64,000 nucleotides of DNA, taken from positions 1 through 64,000 of the forward strand of contig JAGRIH010000063.1 in NCBI GenBank assembly GCA_020443345.1, read 5' to 3'. Positions 25,860 to 34,066 of this stretch are shown here, piece after piece. The first letter of the stretch is position 1; every line of letters begins with the position of its first letter. A program made the position numbers and the translations under genes. Source of the DNA: Halioglobus sp. Lineage in GTDB: Bacteria > Pseudomonadota > Gammaproteobacteria > Pseudomonadales > Halieaceae. The notes under the pieces are model-generated. The model had not been told where the DNA came from. It searched no databases and saw nothing but the letters and a program-made list of their open reading frames with translations.

Positions 25860-27314
25860 TCATGGTGCAGTGCGCACAAACAGCGATTCAATCAGCCGCG
25901 CGTCGTCAAAGTGCCGGCGCCCGACGAATGCCACGGCGTGGTGTCCCCATACGCGCATGGCGCCCGGTGAGCGCACTCCCATAGGCCAGAGAATGAAGCG
26001 CTCGGCCCGCTCGCTGCCCTGGACGATACCGTGCTGGCCAAAGTAGCTCCGGTAGCCCTGCTGCGCCGCCGGAAGCGAGCGCAACTGATCGTAATCCGCC
26101 GCTACGAGCCTCTCCAGCCATGGCACTGGCCCCTCATCGGGTGTGCTCACGTCAGCTTCGACGGCGGTATAGACCCGCTGCAAATAATGTGTGCCGCTGG
26201 CCACTCGCACAACCACCGGCGGCGCTGGTGCACCCTGTGGCACCAGCGGCGGCTCGAAGTCCAGCACGGGCAGATCACCGCGCAATCTCAGGTGCCGTGT
26301 GGGGATAAAGGTATGGTAGCAGCCGCAGTTGTGGATACTGTCGTACAGCCAGGGCTCGCCGTCCGGCCCCAGCGTTACCCGCCAGACCAGGCCGTCGATG
26401 CGCCCGGCAAAAATGTCCTCCCCGGGCCGCGCCCTGAACCAGATGACATAGTTCAGTTGCAGCAGGATATCACTGCCGAATCGCGTGTACGACAGCTTCT
26501 GGTACTGCGTGGACATGGCCGTATCGACAGCCGGAGCATCGCGCCAGACCGCCGTCCCGATGCGGTCATTATCGTCTACTACGTCCACTTCCCAGATGGG
26601 TGCATGCTGTCGAAACAGCTCGCTTACCTGCGCGACTGTCAACACGGGAATACCCAGCGGGTCGAGCGCGTGATCGAATGCCGGGACCGCCCGAGCCGCG
26701 GGACTGCGCCAGCGCTGCAAACGCCCCCTTACCGGCAGCGCCTCCAGCGCCTGGGCAAAAACCTCCCGGCTCGTATTCTGTCCACGCCGCACACCCATGG
26801 CGACAAACTGGGACGTCAAAGGGTACAGGCCCGCTATGCGCCAGCCGGTCACATAGTCATCGGGGACGCGGGCCGCCCGCAGGAGCTGCGTTCTTCGCTC
26901 CCGGTCGGCGAGCAGGTGGGCGCTCAGCAGGTCGCGGCAGTTCCGCAGCTCGCCCGGACCGGGCACCGCCGGCGCTGCACGGCCCCCCCATCCGAGATTG
27001 CGGTATTCCAGTGCCCGCGCGCCTGCGTCGAGTTGCGCCAGATGCGCAAGCCAGGCCCTGAATTGCTCCGGCGTGGCCAACTCACCTGCGAAGGACGCCA
27101 GAAAACGATTTAGTCTCAGGAACGGGAAACCCGCGATACGCACAGGACCCTGATCGCGGACCGCCGCGCGCTCCACCGCGAGGTCGACCTCCCGGAACAG
27201 GGCCCTGCAGGCAAGCACTGGGTCGGGCTCAGGTGCGACGGTCGGTCCGCTGGCGCTGCAGCCGCACAAGATCAACAGCAACAGGAAAGTCCAGTTGCGG
27301 TACGCGCGCCTCAC
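25860..27314 (-). CDS. putative lipoprotein, large periplasmic protein of unknown function
   Basis: About 484 residues from the GTG at 27314, chosen because the product then begins with basic residues, a hydrophobic run LLLLILC and a lipobox cysteine (about residue 17), a type II signal; the frame is open further upstream to 27488. The mature protein has no motif I recognise. It contains GSDILLQLNYVIWFRARPGEDI and GLVWRVTLGPDGEPWLYDSIHNCGCYHTF near the middle, suggesting a folded domain with a CGC-H cluster. Neighbours on either side are unrelated. Confidence 0.7.
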   Translation of the reverse strand: MRRAYRNWTFLLLLILCGCSASGPTVAPEPDPVLACRALFREVDLAVERAAVRDQGPVRIAGFPFLRLNRFLASFAGELATPEQFRAWLAHLAQLDAGARALEYRNLGWGGRAAPAVPGPGELRNCRDLLSAHLLADRERRTQLLRAARVPDDYVTGWRIAGLYPLTSQFVAMGVRRGQNTSREVFAQALEALPVRGRLQRWRSPAARAVPAFDHALDPLGIPVLTVAQVSELFRQHAPIWEVDVVDDNDRIGTAVWRDAPAVDTAMSTQYQKLSYTRFGSDILLQLNYVIWFRARPGEDIFAGRIDGLVWRVTLGPDGEPWLYDSIHNCGCYHTFIPTRHLRLRGDLPVLDFEPPLVPQGAPAPPVVVRVASGTHYLQRVYTAVEADVSTPDEGPVPWLERLVAADYDQLRSLPAAQQGYRSYFGQHGIVQGSERAERFILWPMGVRSPGAMRVWGHHAVAFVGRRHFDDARLIESLFVRTAP

Positions 27315-27444
27315 CAACTCAGGCCCTGTATAACATGACGACACCCATGATAGTAACGCCGCTACCGCATATATATAGTCGCCCGGCGGGCCACCCGCGA
27401 GAGCGCCCGGTCCAGATGCGGGGGCAGGCGCCATCGATGCCGCG

Positions 27445-27990
27445 CTACCGGGCCGCCACCGAGGCCAGCAGGGCCAACGCCTCGTCACACCAGGCCAGAA
27501 ACTGCTCGCCCTGACGAATCCCGAGGGTGAGCGCCAGGTACACGCCCTTGTGCCGGGTGGGCAGTGCCGCGGGCGCGCTGTAGTGGCGGCGCCGGATTTT
27601 CTCGTAGAGGTACAACAGGTGCATCATCTGCGCGCGCCGTTCACCGATTTCCCCCGCCAGATGGCTGGCATTATCCGCGCTGAGGTTGTACAGCTTGACC
27701 AGCAGTTCGTCCTTGGCCGCCTGGGTTCTGGTTTTGGCGAACACCCACTGCGCCAGCCCTGCATGGCCCGCAGCGGTGAGACCGTAGACCATCTTGTTGG
27801 GCCTGCCGCGCTGGCGCACCTCGCGCTTGTCGAGCCAGCCGCGCTCGGTCAGTTTGCGCAGCTCCTGGTAAATCTGCTGGTGGGAGGCCTGCCAGAAAAA
27901 TCCCAGCGATGTTTCAAAGTCCCGGGCCAGCTCGTAGCCGGACCGTTCGTCTTCCAGCAGCGCGGTCATGATCGCGTGCGCCAGTGCCAT
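27445..27990 (-). CDS. PadR-family transcriptional regulator
   Basis: 181 residues from the ATG at 27990, preceded by GGGAG; upstream in-frame codons have no coding character. The N-terminal winged helix has ALAHAIMTALLEDERSGYELARDF, QASHQQIYQELRKLTERGWL and GRPNKMVYGLTAAG, which is the PadR signature. The C-terminal Vir-like helical region includes LYNLSADNASHLAGEI and a YEKIRRRHY coil for dimerisation. PadR proteins repress genes for detoxification or phenolic acid metabolism. It diverges from a DUF481 outer membrane protein, a possible target. Confidence 0.9.
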   Translation of the reverse strand: MALAHAIMTALLEDERSGYELARDFETSLGFFWQASHQQIYQELRKLTERGWLDKREVRQRGRPNKMVYGLTAAGHAGLAQWVFAKTRTQAAKDELLVKLYNLSADNASHLAGEIGERRAQMMHLLYLYEKIRRRHYSAPAALPTRHKGVYLALTLGIRQGEQFLAWCDEALALLASVAAR

Positions 27991-28086
27991 GGTGTTTCTC
28001 CCGCCGGTGACAGGCTGCCGGCTGCCCATCACAGACGCGGCGATGCATCTGTGACACACCAAAGGTTGCATGGTTTCACCAGCGGG

Positions 28087-28129
28087 AGCCTGTCGGACCC
28101 GGGATGATTCTACTGTGGCGGCGGGAAAT
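28087..28129 (+). repeat. dispersed intergenic repeat, copy A
   Basis: Begins AGCCTGTCGGACC and ends GGGAAAT. It aligns with copy B at 30345-30386 at roughly 80 percent identity over about 42 bases, with the first 13 bases identical. It lies upstream of the DUF481 gene. Only these two copies were spotted by eye in the window. Confidence 0.45.
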
Positions 28130-28194
28130 TGTCCCTGCTGCACTGTTATCATGCCAGAGACACCCGCCCGATGGGACATGAACAGGAGGCCGTC

Positions 28195-29220
28195 TTGAGA
28201 CCGCAGCAGCGAATCGCCCCAGTTTTAGCCTTCCTCTGCGCCCTGAGCACAGGAGCCCTGGCGCACAACAAAACCGATGCCGTCATGTTGTACAACGGCG
28301 ATCGCATCACCGGCGAAATTAAAGCCGTGACCAATGGCATCCTGGAACTCAGTACCGATGCCATGGGTACGCTGCACATCGAGTGGCAGGAAGTGGCCAG
28401 CGTGAAGAGCCGGTATCACTACGATATACGCCTGGCCGACGGCAACCGCCACTTCGGATCATTCGCTGCCGCCAGGCGAGTGGGACAACTGGCCATCGCG
28501 GCTGCCGGGGAAACGAGTCACTTTGACCTGTTGCAGGTGGTCGAGGTGCGGCCGGTGGAAGACAGTTTCCTGAAACGCCTGGATGTCTATCTGTCCGCGG
28601 GCTACTCGTTTACCAAATCCAGCGATGTGTCGCAGACCGCCTTCAATACCACCATGAGTTACGAGGACGAGAACGCCCGCAACGAGTTCAGCGGTCGCGC
28701 CACCATCAGTGACAACGGCGACGACACCACCAGCAGCAGCCGGCTGGACCTCAACCGCAACGCCTGGACAGACCGCTCGCGGGCATTTCGCACCATGTTC
28801 GCCAATTACGAAACCAACGACGAACTGGCGCTGGACCACCGCCTCGGCGTGGGCGCCGGACTGGGACGCTACTTTATCGACACCCACAGAAACCGCCTGA
28901 CCAGCGCCACCGGGCTGCAGGTGATCACCGAGAAAAGCGCGGGCGACGGTGAAGAACAAAATATGGAGCTGTTTATCAACACTTCTTACGCCGCGTGGCA
29001 CTACAACACACCGCAACTGGAGGTGGATATCAGCTTCAACCTCTACCCCAGCCTCACCGACCGCGGCCGGGTGAGAACCAACTCGAACGTCCGGGTGCGC
29101 TGGGAAATCGTGGAGGACCTGTACTTCGACGTGACCGGCTACGGCAGCTCTGATAACGGTGCGGATTCCAGCGGGGAGATCGACTACGGCATAACCACGG
29201 GAGTGGGCTGGAAATACTAA
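28195..29220 (+). CDS. DUF481 family outer membrane beta-barrel protein
   Basis: About 341 residues from the TTG at 28195, chosen because a perfect AGGAGG (28184-28189) lies 5 bases upstream and the product then begins with a clean signal peptide ending STGALAHN. The next upstream ATG has no such site. The mature part begins DAVMLYNGDRITGEIKAV, then a beta-rich barrel of alternating strands ends in YGITTGVGWKY with a terminal aromatic, as expected for outer membrane proteins. DUF481 proteins have no firm function. It is encoded divergently from the PadR regulator. Confidence 0.82.
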   Translation: MRPQQRIAPVLAFLCALSTGALAHNKTDAVMLYNGDRITGEIKAVTNGILELSTDAMGTLHIEWQEVASVKSRYHYDIRLADGNRHFGSFAAARRVGQLAIAAAGETSHFDLLQVVEVRPVEDSFLKRLDVYLSAGYSFTKSSDVSQTAFNTTMSYEDENARNEFSGRATISDNGDDTTSSSRLDLNRNAWTDRSRAFRTMFANYETNDELALDHRLGVGAGLGRYFIDTHRNRLTSATGLQVITEKSAGDGEEQNMELFINTSYAAWHYNTPQLEVDISFNLYPSLTDRGRVRTNSNVRVRWEIVEDLYFDVTGYGSSDNGADSSGEIDYGITTGVGWKY

Positions 29221-29265
29221 GAGTCTTTCAATTTGATATTGCCCTGAGCGGGAGATGGCGGAACT

Positions 29266-29943
29266 TCAATCCGGCCGCGTGTTTCCACCCTGGTGCCCGT
29301 TTGCCTGCTGCTGCCCATAGCCGGCAAACTTTGCGCGCACCGCCTCCATCTGCTGCGCCGACAACACCTGCGCCCCGCCAATGGCGAGGCTGCCCCAGTA
29401 AATAGCCGCCAGTTCCTCCACCTCCACTGCCACGCGCAGCGCCTGCGCCAGCGTTTCCCCGGCGGCGAGCTGGCCGTGATTGGCCAGCAGGCAGGCGCGC
29501 CCCCGGCCCATCGCGGTCACTGCGGCCGCAGCCAGTTCCTCACTGCCGAAGGTGGCATAGGGCGCCAGCGGCACTTCATCGCTCGCGGCAATGGCTACCA
29601 TGTAGTGCAGGGCGGGAATGGGCCGGTGGGCGCAGGCCAGCACCGTAGCGTGGCGCGAGTGGCAGTGCACCAGCGCATGGACATCCGCCCGGGCGCGGTA
29701 CAGCGCCGCGTGCATGCGCCATTCGCTCGATGGCCGCAACTGCCGCGGCGCCGCTGTCCCGTCCAGCGACATGGCCACCAGTTGCTCCGCGCGCAGCTCC
29801 CCCGGCTCGATACCGCTGGGAGTGATCAGCATACCGCCGTCGACACGCTGCGACAGGTTGCCGGAACTGCCGGTACCCAGGCGCAGTTCCGCCAGGCGGC
29901 GGTAGCTTTGTTGCAGTGCACAACGCACCGTATCAGTTTGCAT
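29266..29943 (-). CDS. class II aldolase/adducin family protein
   Basis: 225 residues from the ATG at 29943. The zinc aldolase pattern is clear: GTGSSGNLSQRV near residue 22, ITPSGIEPGEL, HALVHCHSRHATVLA (two zinc histidines) and LANHGQLAAGETL with the third. Members such as L-fuculose-phosphate or ribulose-phosphate aldolase split phosphorylated sugars between C-C bonds. The true substrate is not apparent. It is 24 bases after the small exported protein gene's end on the same strand, so co-transcription is possible. Confidence 0.85.
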   Translation of the reverse strand: MQTDTVRCALQQSYRRLAELRLGTGSSGNLSQRVDGGMLITPSGIEPGELRAEQLVAMSLDGTAAPRQLRPSSEWRMHAALYRARADVHALVHCHSRHATVLACAHRPIPALHYMVAIAASDEVPLAPYATFGSEELAAAAVTAMGRGRACLLANHGQLAAGETLAQALRVAVEVEELAAIYWGSLAIGGAQVLSAQQMEAVRAKFAGYGQQQANGHQGGNTRPD

Positions 29944-29968
29944 ACGGAGTGTGACCAATGGTGTCCGA

Positions 29969-30313
29969 TCAGGGCTCTGCGTGGTGCATGCGCAGCGCCT
30001 TTCTTGCCGCCAGCCAGTCCCGGCACGGCGGCAGATCGTAAAACAGCCCCTGCTGCGGCGCGCCGCTGGGATCGATAGAGACGTTGCCGTAGGTTGCATA
30101 GTAGCGCTCGCACTGGCGCCTGCTGCGCTGCTGCTGCTCTACACAGGCCTGGGTCTTCTGCGCGCGAATCGGCGCCAGCGCCTTGTCCCGCGCCGTTTCA
30201 CACTGCCGTTCGAGCTGCTGTACCTGTGCCTGGGTCAACGTGTCGTTGGCGGCGACAGTGCCCAGGCTGAAAAAGGCAACCCATAGCAGGGCGTACCAGT
30301 GGTATTTGCGCAT
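29969..30313 (-). CDS. small exported cysteine-containing protein, unknown
   Basis: 114 residues from the ATG at 30313; the frame is open to 30517 but upstream it is antisense to the aroG-type gene. A signal peptide (about 1-22, ending TVAAND) leads to an Arg/Gln-rich helical stretch TLTQAQVQQLERQCETARD and QQRSRRQCERYYATYG, then a proline-containing tail. Four cysteines may form two disulfides in the periplasm. I do not recognise a family. Confidence 0.65.
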   Translation of the reverse strand: MRKYHWYALLWVAFFSLGTVAANDTLTQAQVQQLERQCETARDKALAPIRAQKTQACVEQQQRSRRQCERYYATYGNVSIDPSGAPQQGLFYDLPPCRDWLAARKALRMHHAEP

Positions 30314-30344
30314 GGTAGAGCTCCCTTGTCGTCGGTCAAACACC

Positions 30345-30433
30345 AGCCTGTCGGACCTGGAACGATGACACTGCGGTGGCGGAAATACGGCCTGCGTTCC
30401 ACTCGCCTCACGACGAACCCCCACCGACAGGCT
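30345..30433. repeat. dispersed repeat copy B inside a 10-base inverted repeat element
   Basis: AGCCTGTCGG (30345-30354) and its exact inverted partner CCGACAGGCT (30424-30433) flank 69 bases, and an inner pair GGAACG / CGTTCC is nested within. The first 42 bases match copy A at 28087-28129. The right arm covers the stop codon of the DAHP synthase gene. It could act as a terminator-like structure or be a small non-autonomous palindromic element. Confidence 0.45.
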
Positions 30434-31493
30434 AACCGCGGCTCTCCCGGCGCAGTCGCACCGCGGTGGCCAGTTCCTGCAACAGTGACCCGGTGTCCTC
30501 CCAGCCGATACAGGCATCGGTGATACTCTGGCCGTAGGTCAGTGCCTGGCCGGCAATCACATCCTGGCGTCCCTCCACCAGGTTGCCCTCCAGCATGATC
30601 CCGAAAATACTGCCGCTGCCGCGCGCCACCTGGGTGGCGATATCGCTGGCGACGTCTATCTGACGCGCCGGGATCTTGCGGCTGTTGGCGTGGCTGGCAT
30701 CGATCATGATGCGTGCGGGCAGGCCCGCCTTGGCCAGCATGGCCCCCGCGTCGTCCACGGAAAACATATCGTAGTTGGGGTGTTTGCCACCGCGCAGGAT
30801 GATATGGCAGTCCTCGTTCCCCGCGGTCTGGAAGATGGCCGAGCGGCCCTGCTTGGTCACCGACAGAAAGTGATGTGACTGCGAGGCCGACCGTATGGCA
30901 TCGATGGCAACCTGGATATCGCCGTTCGTGGCATTCTTGAAACCCACCGGACAGGACAGCCCCGAGGCGAGCTCCCGGTGCGTCTGGCTCTCGGTGGTAC
31001 GCGCACCGATGGCGCCCCATGAGATCAAATCGGCATAGTACTGCGGGCTGATCAGGTCGAGGTACTCGGTGCCGGTGGGCATGCCCATGGCAGCCAGGTC
31101 CAGCAGCAGTTGGCGGGCCAGGTGCAGCCCTTTGTTGATCTGGAAGGTCTGGTCGAGATCCGGATCGTTGATCAAGCCTTTCCAGCCCACGGTGGTGCGC
31201 GGTTTTTCAAAGTACACGCGCATGACCACGAATACGTCCTGGGCAACGCTGCGTGCCGCCTCGCTGAGCCTGCGGCCGTAGTCGCGCGCCGCATCCGGGT
31301 CGTGGATGGAACAGGGGCCGACAATGGCCAGCAGGCGGTCGTCCTCTCCAGCAAGGATGCGGTGAATGGTATTGCGCGCGCCGGCCACGGTAGCCGCCGC
31401 GCCATCGCTGAGTCGAATATCGGCGATCAACTGTTGCGGAGAAATCAACTCGTTGATCTTCCGTATGCGAAGGTCATCGGTAGCTACAGTCAT
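30432..31493 (-). CDS. aroG: 3-deoxy-7-phosphoheptulonate (DAHP) synthase, class I
   Basis: 353 residues from the ATG at 31493, with GGGAG 7 bases upstream; this is the normal length for AroF/G/H enzymes. RIRKINELISPQQL, LLAIVGPCSIHDP, MRVYFEKPRTTVGWKGLINDP, SWGAIGARTTESQTHR, SGLSCPVGFKNATNGD and MIDASHANSRK are all diagnostic. The enzyme joins phosphoenolpyruvate and erythrose 4-phosphate at the head of the shikimate pathway. Which aromatic amino acid inhibits it cannot be decided by eye, so the symbol stands for the family. Confidence 0.95.
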   Translation of the reverse strand: MTVATDDLRIRKINELISPQQLIADIRLSDGAAATVAGARNTIHRILAGEDDRLLAIVGPCSIHDPDAARDYGRRLSEAARSVAQDVFVVMRVYFEKPRTTVGWKGLINDPDLDQTFQINKGLHLARQLLLDLAAMGMPTGTEYLDLISPQYYADLISWGAIGARTTESQTHRELASGLSCPVGFKNATNGDIQVAIDAIRSASQSHHFLSVTKQGRSAIFQTAGNEDCHIILRGGKHPNYDMFSVDDAGAMLAKAGLPARIMIDASHANSRKIPARQIDVASDIATQVARGSGSIFGIMLEGNLVEGRQDVIAGQALTYGQSITDACIGWEDTGSLLQELATAVRLRRESRG

Positions 31494-31713
31494 CGAAACT
31501 CCCAGATCTGGAGACATAGCGTCGGTGCGCGCACCGGACACAGAAAAAGACCGCATAATATACCACCATAAGCGCCTCCATGGCATGCGCCCGGTCGATT
31601 CTCACCGCAGCTCACCGACTGCGACCGGTGCGTGGCGCAGAACTCCCCGGCGCCGGCGCAGTCTATTGTCTACTGCACGCCCCATTCGCCGACCCATCCC
31701 GAGGAAAACACCC

Positions 31714-32316
31714 ATGCGCAACCGTTCCCCCCATCGCCCCCCACTGGCCACTGCAGTGCTTGCACTGGTGGCATTGGCGCTGCTGGCCGCGGTCCGCCCC
31801 ACTGCGGCAGGCGCCGCCACAGCGGTATTCGCCGGCGGCTGTTTCTGGTGCATGGAAGCCGTCTACCAGGAACACGAGGGCGTAAGCGACGTGATATCGG
31901 GTTTTACCGGCGGTACGCTGCAAAACCCAAGCTATTCCGGCAATCACGAGGGGCATTATGAGGCGGTGCAGGTCAGCTACGATCCCGCTGTCGTGAGCTA
32001 CGAGGAACTGCTGGATCTTTACTGGAGAAATATCGACCCCTTTGACGGGGACGGCCAGTTTTGCGACCGGGGGCCGAGCTATCGCAGTGCCATCTTCGTG
32101 GCCGATGCGGCACAGCGCAAACTGGCGGAACAGTCACTGGCGGCGGTGGCGCAGCGGTTTCCCGAGCAGACCATACAAACACCCATCCTGGATGCAGCCA
32201 CCTTCTGGCCGGTGGAGGCATACCACCAGGACTACTACCTGAAAAACCCCCTGCGCTACAAGTACTACCGCTGGAACTGCGGGCGCAGCCAGCGCCTGGA
32301 AGACATCTGGGGGTGA
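31714..32316 (+). CDS. msrA: peptide methionine sulfoxide reductase MsrA, exported form
   Basis: 200 residues from the ATG at 31714, with GAGG upstream. Residues about 10-33 form a signal or anchor segment, after which AGGCFWCMEAVYQEHEGV holds the catalytic C43 and C46. GGTLQNPSYS, NHEGHYEAVQVSYDP, LYWRNIDPFDGDGQFCDRG and ATFWPVEAYHQDYYLKNP complete the family pattern. MsrA reduces the S-sulfoxide of methionine; the signal segment places this one in the periplasm. No MsrB partner is adjacent. Confidence 0.93.
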   Translation: MRNRSPHRPPLATAVLALVALALLAAVRPTAAGAATAVFAGGCFWCMEAVYQEHEGVSDVISGFTGGTLQNPSYSGNHEGHYEAVQVSYDPAVVSYEELLDLYWRNIDPFDGDGQFCDRGPSYRSAIFVADAAQRKLAEQSLAAVAQRFPEQTIQTPILDAATFWPVEAYHQDYYLKNPLRYKYYRWNCGRSQRLEDIWG

Positions 32317-32611
32317 CCGCGGCGGGTACCAGAAACAGTGATGCATTAATTTTATAAAACAAAACTTTCTACTTTTTCAAGCAGGCGGCGGACCCCCACC
32401 CGGGCGATGACGGGGCAGTGCGACCGCGGTCGGTTTGTTCCGCCCCGGGCGCGACGCCAACACCGGGAGATACGGGCTGTATCCCGTCGGGCCGTGCTGC
32501 GGCCGGCGCCGCCGTCGGATGGTGTGGCCTTCCCGGTGCTGCGCACATTGTATCTTCACCTGTCTGAGCGTAGGTTATACTCCAGACAAGAAGAGGTGTC
32601 AGGGTGAAATC

Positions 32612-33628
32612 GTGAACAGCACTGGACAGAGTGATTTCCTGCTACCCAGAACGCAGCTTATCCGCACTTGCGACCTGCGCAGGTTGAGACGGGTAATTTC
32701 GCGTGAAGCGGAGCCCATCAGGTACTCGCTGCGCGGCGCCGATCAAACCAGCTATGTCGAAGTGACCAAGCTGGAACTGTCCACCAGCAAACTCTTTGGC
32801 TTGCATTTCGATGCCTCGCTCGAGGCGGAAATTGCGCCGACACAGAATTTCGAGTTTTACTTTGTCGGTGCGGGCAACTTGACGGTACTGAACCAGGAAT
32901 CCCAGTGCACCGTCCATGTCGGCGAGGGCGTCGTTTATTTCCCCGGTGACATCGCGGTGCACCGCTGGGAGCCCGGGTCGGAAGCACTGGCGCTATTTCT
33001 GGAAAAGCGCTTACTGGAAACGCTGGTCACCGGCTTCTACCGACTCGACGCCCGCCTGTTATCGGGCCGCATTATTCCCCTGAGCTATGCCAGCGGACTG
33101 TATCGAAGTATCTTCAATCTCATCATGCAGATATCCATGGAAACCGAACAGGCGGGGCGGTGTTCGCGGGAACTGGATGGGGGATTGGAACAGTTACTGC
33201 ATAGTTCCTGCGCCCTGTTGATCGAGCAAATATTGAACCAAAGGCATGCCTCTTTGGGCATACAACAGGCCCCACGCTACTTGAAACGCAGTGTGGACTA
33301 CATTGTCGAACACCTCGCCGACGACATCAAACTGGCCGACCTCAGTGAATTATCGCAAGTCAGCCCAAGAACCATCCAGTATGCGTTTCACAAGTACTTT
33401 AACCAGAGCCCCACGGAGTTTATTTGTCATACCAAGCTTTCCCGTGTCAGGGAAGAGTTGCTGAAAGCAAATCCCAAGGACATGACTGTCACAAAAATAG
33501 CGGCGCAGTGGGGCTTCTTTCACGCCAGCAATTTTGCGCGCAGTTACTCCGCCCTGTTTGGCGAATACCCGTCTGACACCCTGCACAGCAGCAGGCCAAA
33601 CCTGAACCTTAGCAAGGTGGTGGTGTAG
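32612..33628 (+). CDS. AraC-family transcriptional regulator
   Basis: 338 residues from the GTG at 32612, preceded by AGGGTG; an open frame upstream looks non-coding. The N-terminal sensor domain (AraC-binding-like, about 1-210) has a cupin-like feel around GAGNLTVLNQESQCTVHVGEGVVYFPGD. The C-terminal two helix-turn-helix units are KLADLSELSQVSPRTIQYAFHKYFNQSPTEFI and VTKIAAQWGFFHASNFARSYSALFGEYPSD. It sits at the edge of a catabolic island and converges on the cytochrome/ThDP genes, so it may control them or the UbiD/TonB genes. Confidence 0.92.
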   Translation: MNSTGQSDFLLPRTQLIRTCDLRRLRRVISREAEPIRYSLRGADQTSYVEVTKLELSTSKLFGLHFDASLEAEIAPTQNFEFYFVGAGNLTVLNQESQCTVHVGEGVVYFPGDIAVHRWEPGSEALALFLEKRLLETLVTGFYRLDARLLSGRIIPLSYASGLYRSIFNLIMQISMETEQAGRCSRELDGGLEQLLHSSCALLIEQILNQRHASLGIQQAPRYLKRSVDYIVEHLADDIKLADLSELSQVSPRTIQYAFHKYFNQSPTEFICHTKLSRVREELLKANPKDMTVTKIAAQWGFFHASNFARSYSALFGEYPSDTLHSSRPNLNLSKVVV

Positions 33629-33755
33629 GAATAGCCCGCTTGTCGACCCCGCGGCCGCAGTAGCATCATTCTCAGTTCGCAACAGGCATGGAGCGGCACT
33701 ATGGTGTTTTCGGCGCCATCGATTGCAGATCAAGGTAGATGTCCCTGAGTGTCTG

Positions 33756-34055
33756 CTAATCCAGAACATCGGGAGCATAGGCGGGCATCACGCCATAGGG
33801 GTGCCGTACAATATCTGCAAAGGCCTCAAAGGACAGCTCGGACGGCACGATCCGCGGGCCACTGAGCAATCCGCCCTGACCCATGTAACCGTGGCACTGG
33901 TGGCAGCCGTAGGTAACAAACGCGCGAGCGTCGTTTTGCTCCCCGTCCACCGCACTGGCGCTCTCGATTGCAACCCCTGTACCGGCCAGCATTCCAAGCA
34001 GCAATGCCGCAATGCGATGGGTCCAACGCCCGATATCTCGTACGAATTCTTGCAT
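33756..34055 (-). CDS. small c-type cytochrome
   Basis: 99 residues. A signal peptide (about 1-35, ending ESASA) precedes a haem c motif CHQCH (C51, C54, H55) and a likely axial methionine M90 in HPYGVMPAYAP, a class I cytochrome c layout cut to about 65 mature residues. It lies 11 bases downstream of the exported ThDP enzyme on the same strand, so the two are almost certainly co-transcribed. The natural reading is an electron acceptor for that enzyme, which is inference. Confidence 0.82.
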   Translation of the reverse strand: MQEFVRDIGRWTHRIAALLLGMLAGTGVAIESASAVDGEQNDARAFVTYGCHQCHGYMGQGGLLSGPRIVPSELSFEAFADIVRHPYGVMPAYAPDVLD

Positions 34056-34066
34056 ATCAGCGCACC

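Noticed and set aside
26031..27113. 360-codon open frame antisense to the lipoprotein gene
   Set aside because: No start signal, no domain pattern, and the opposite strand has a lipoprotein signal and consistent codon use.
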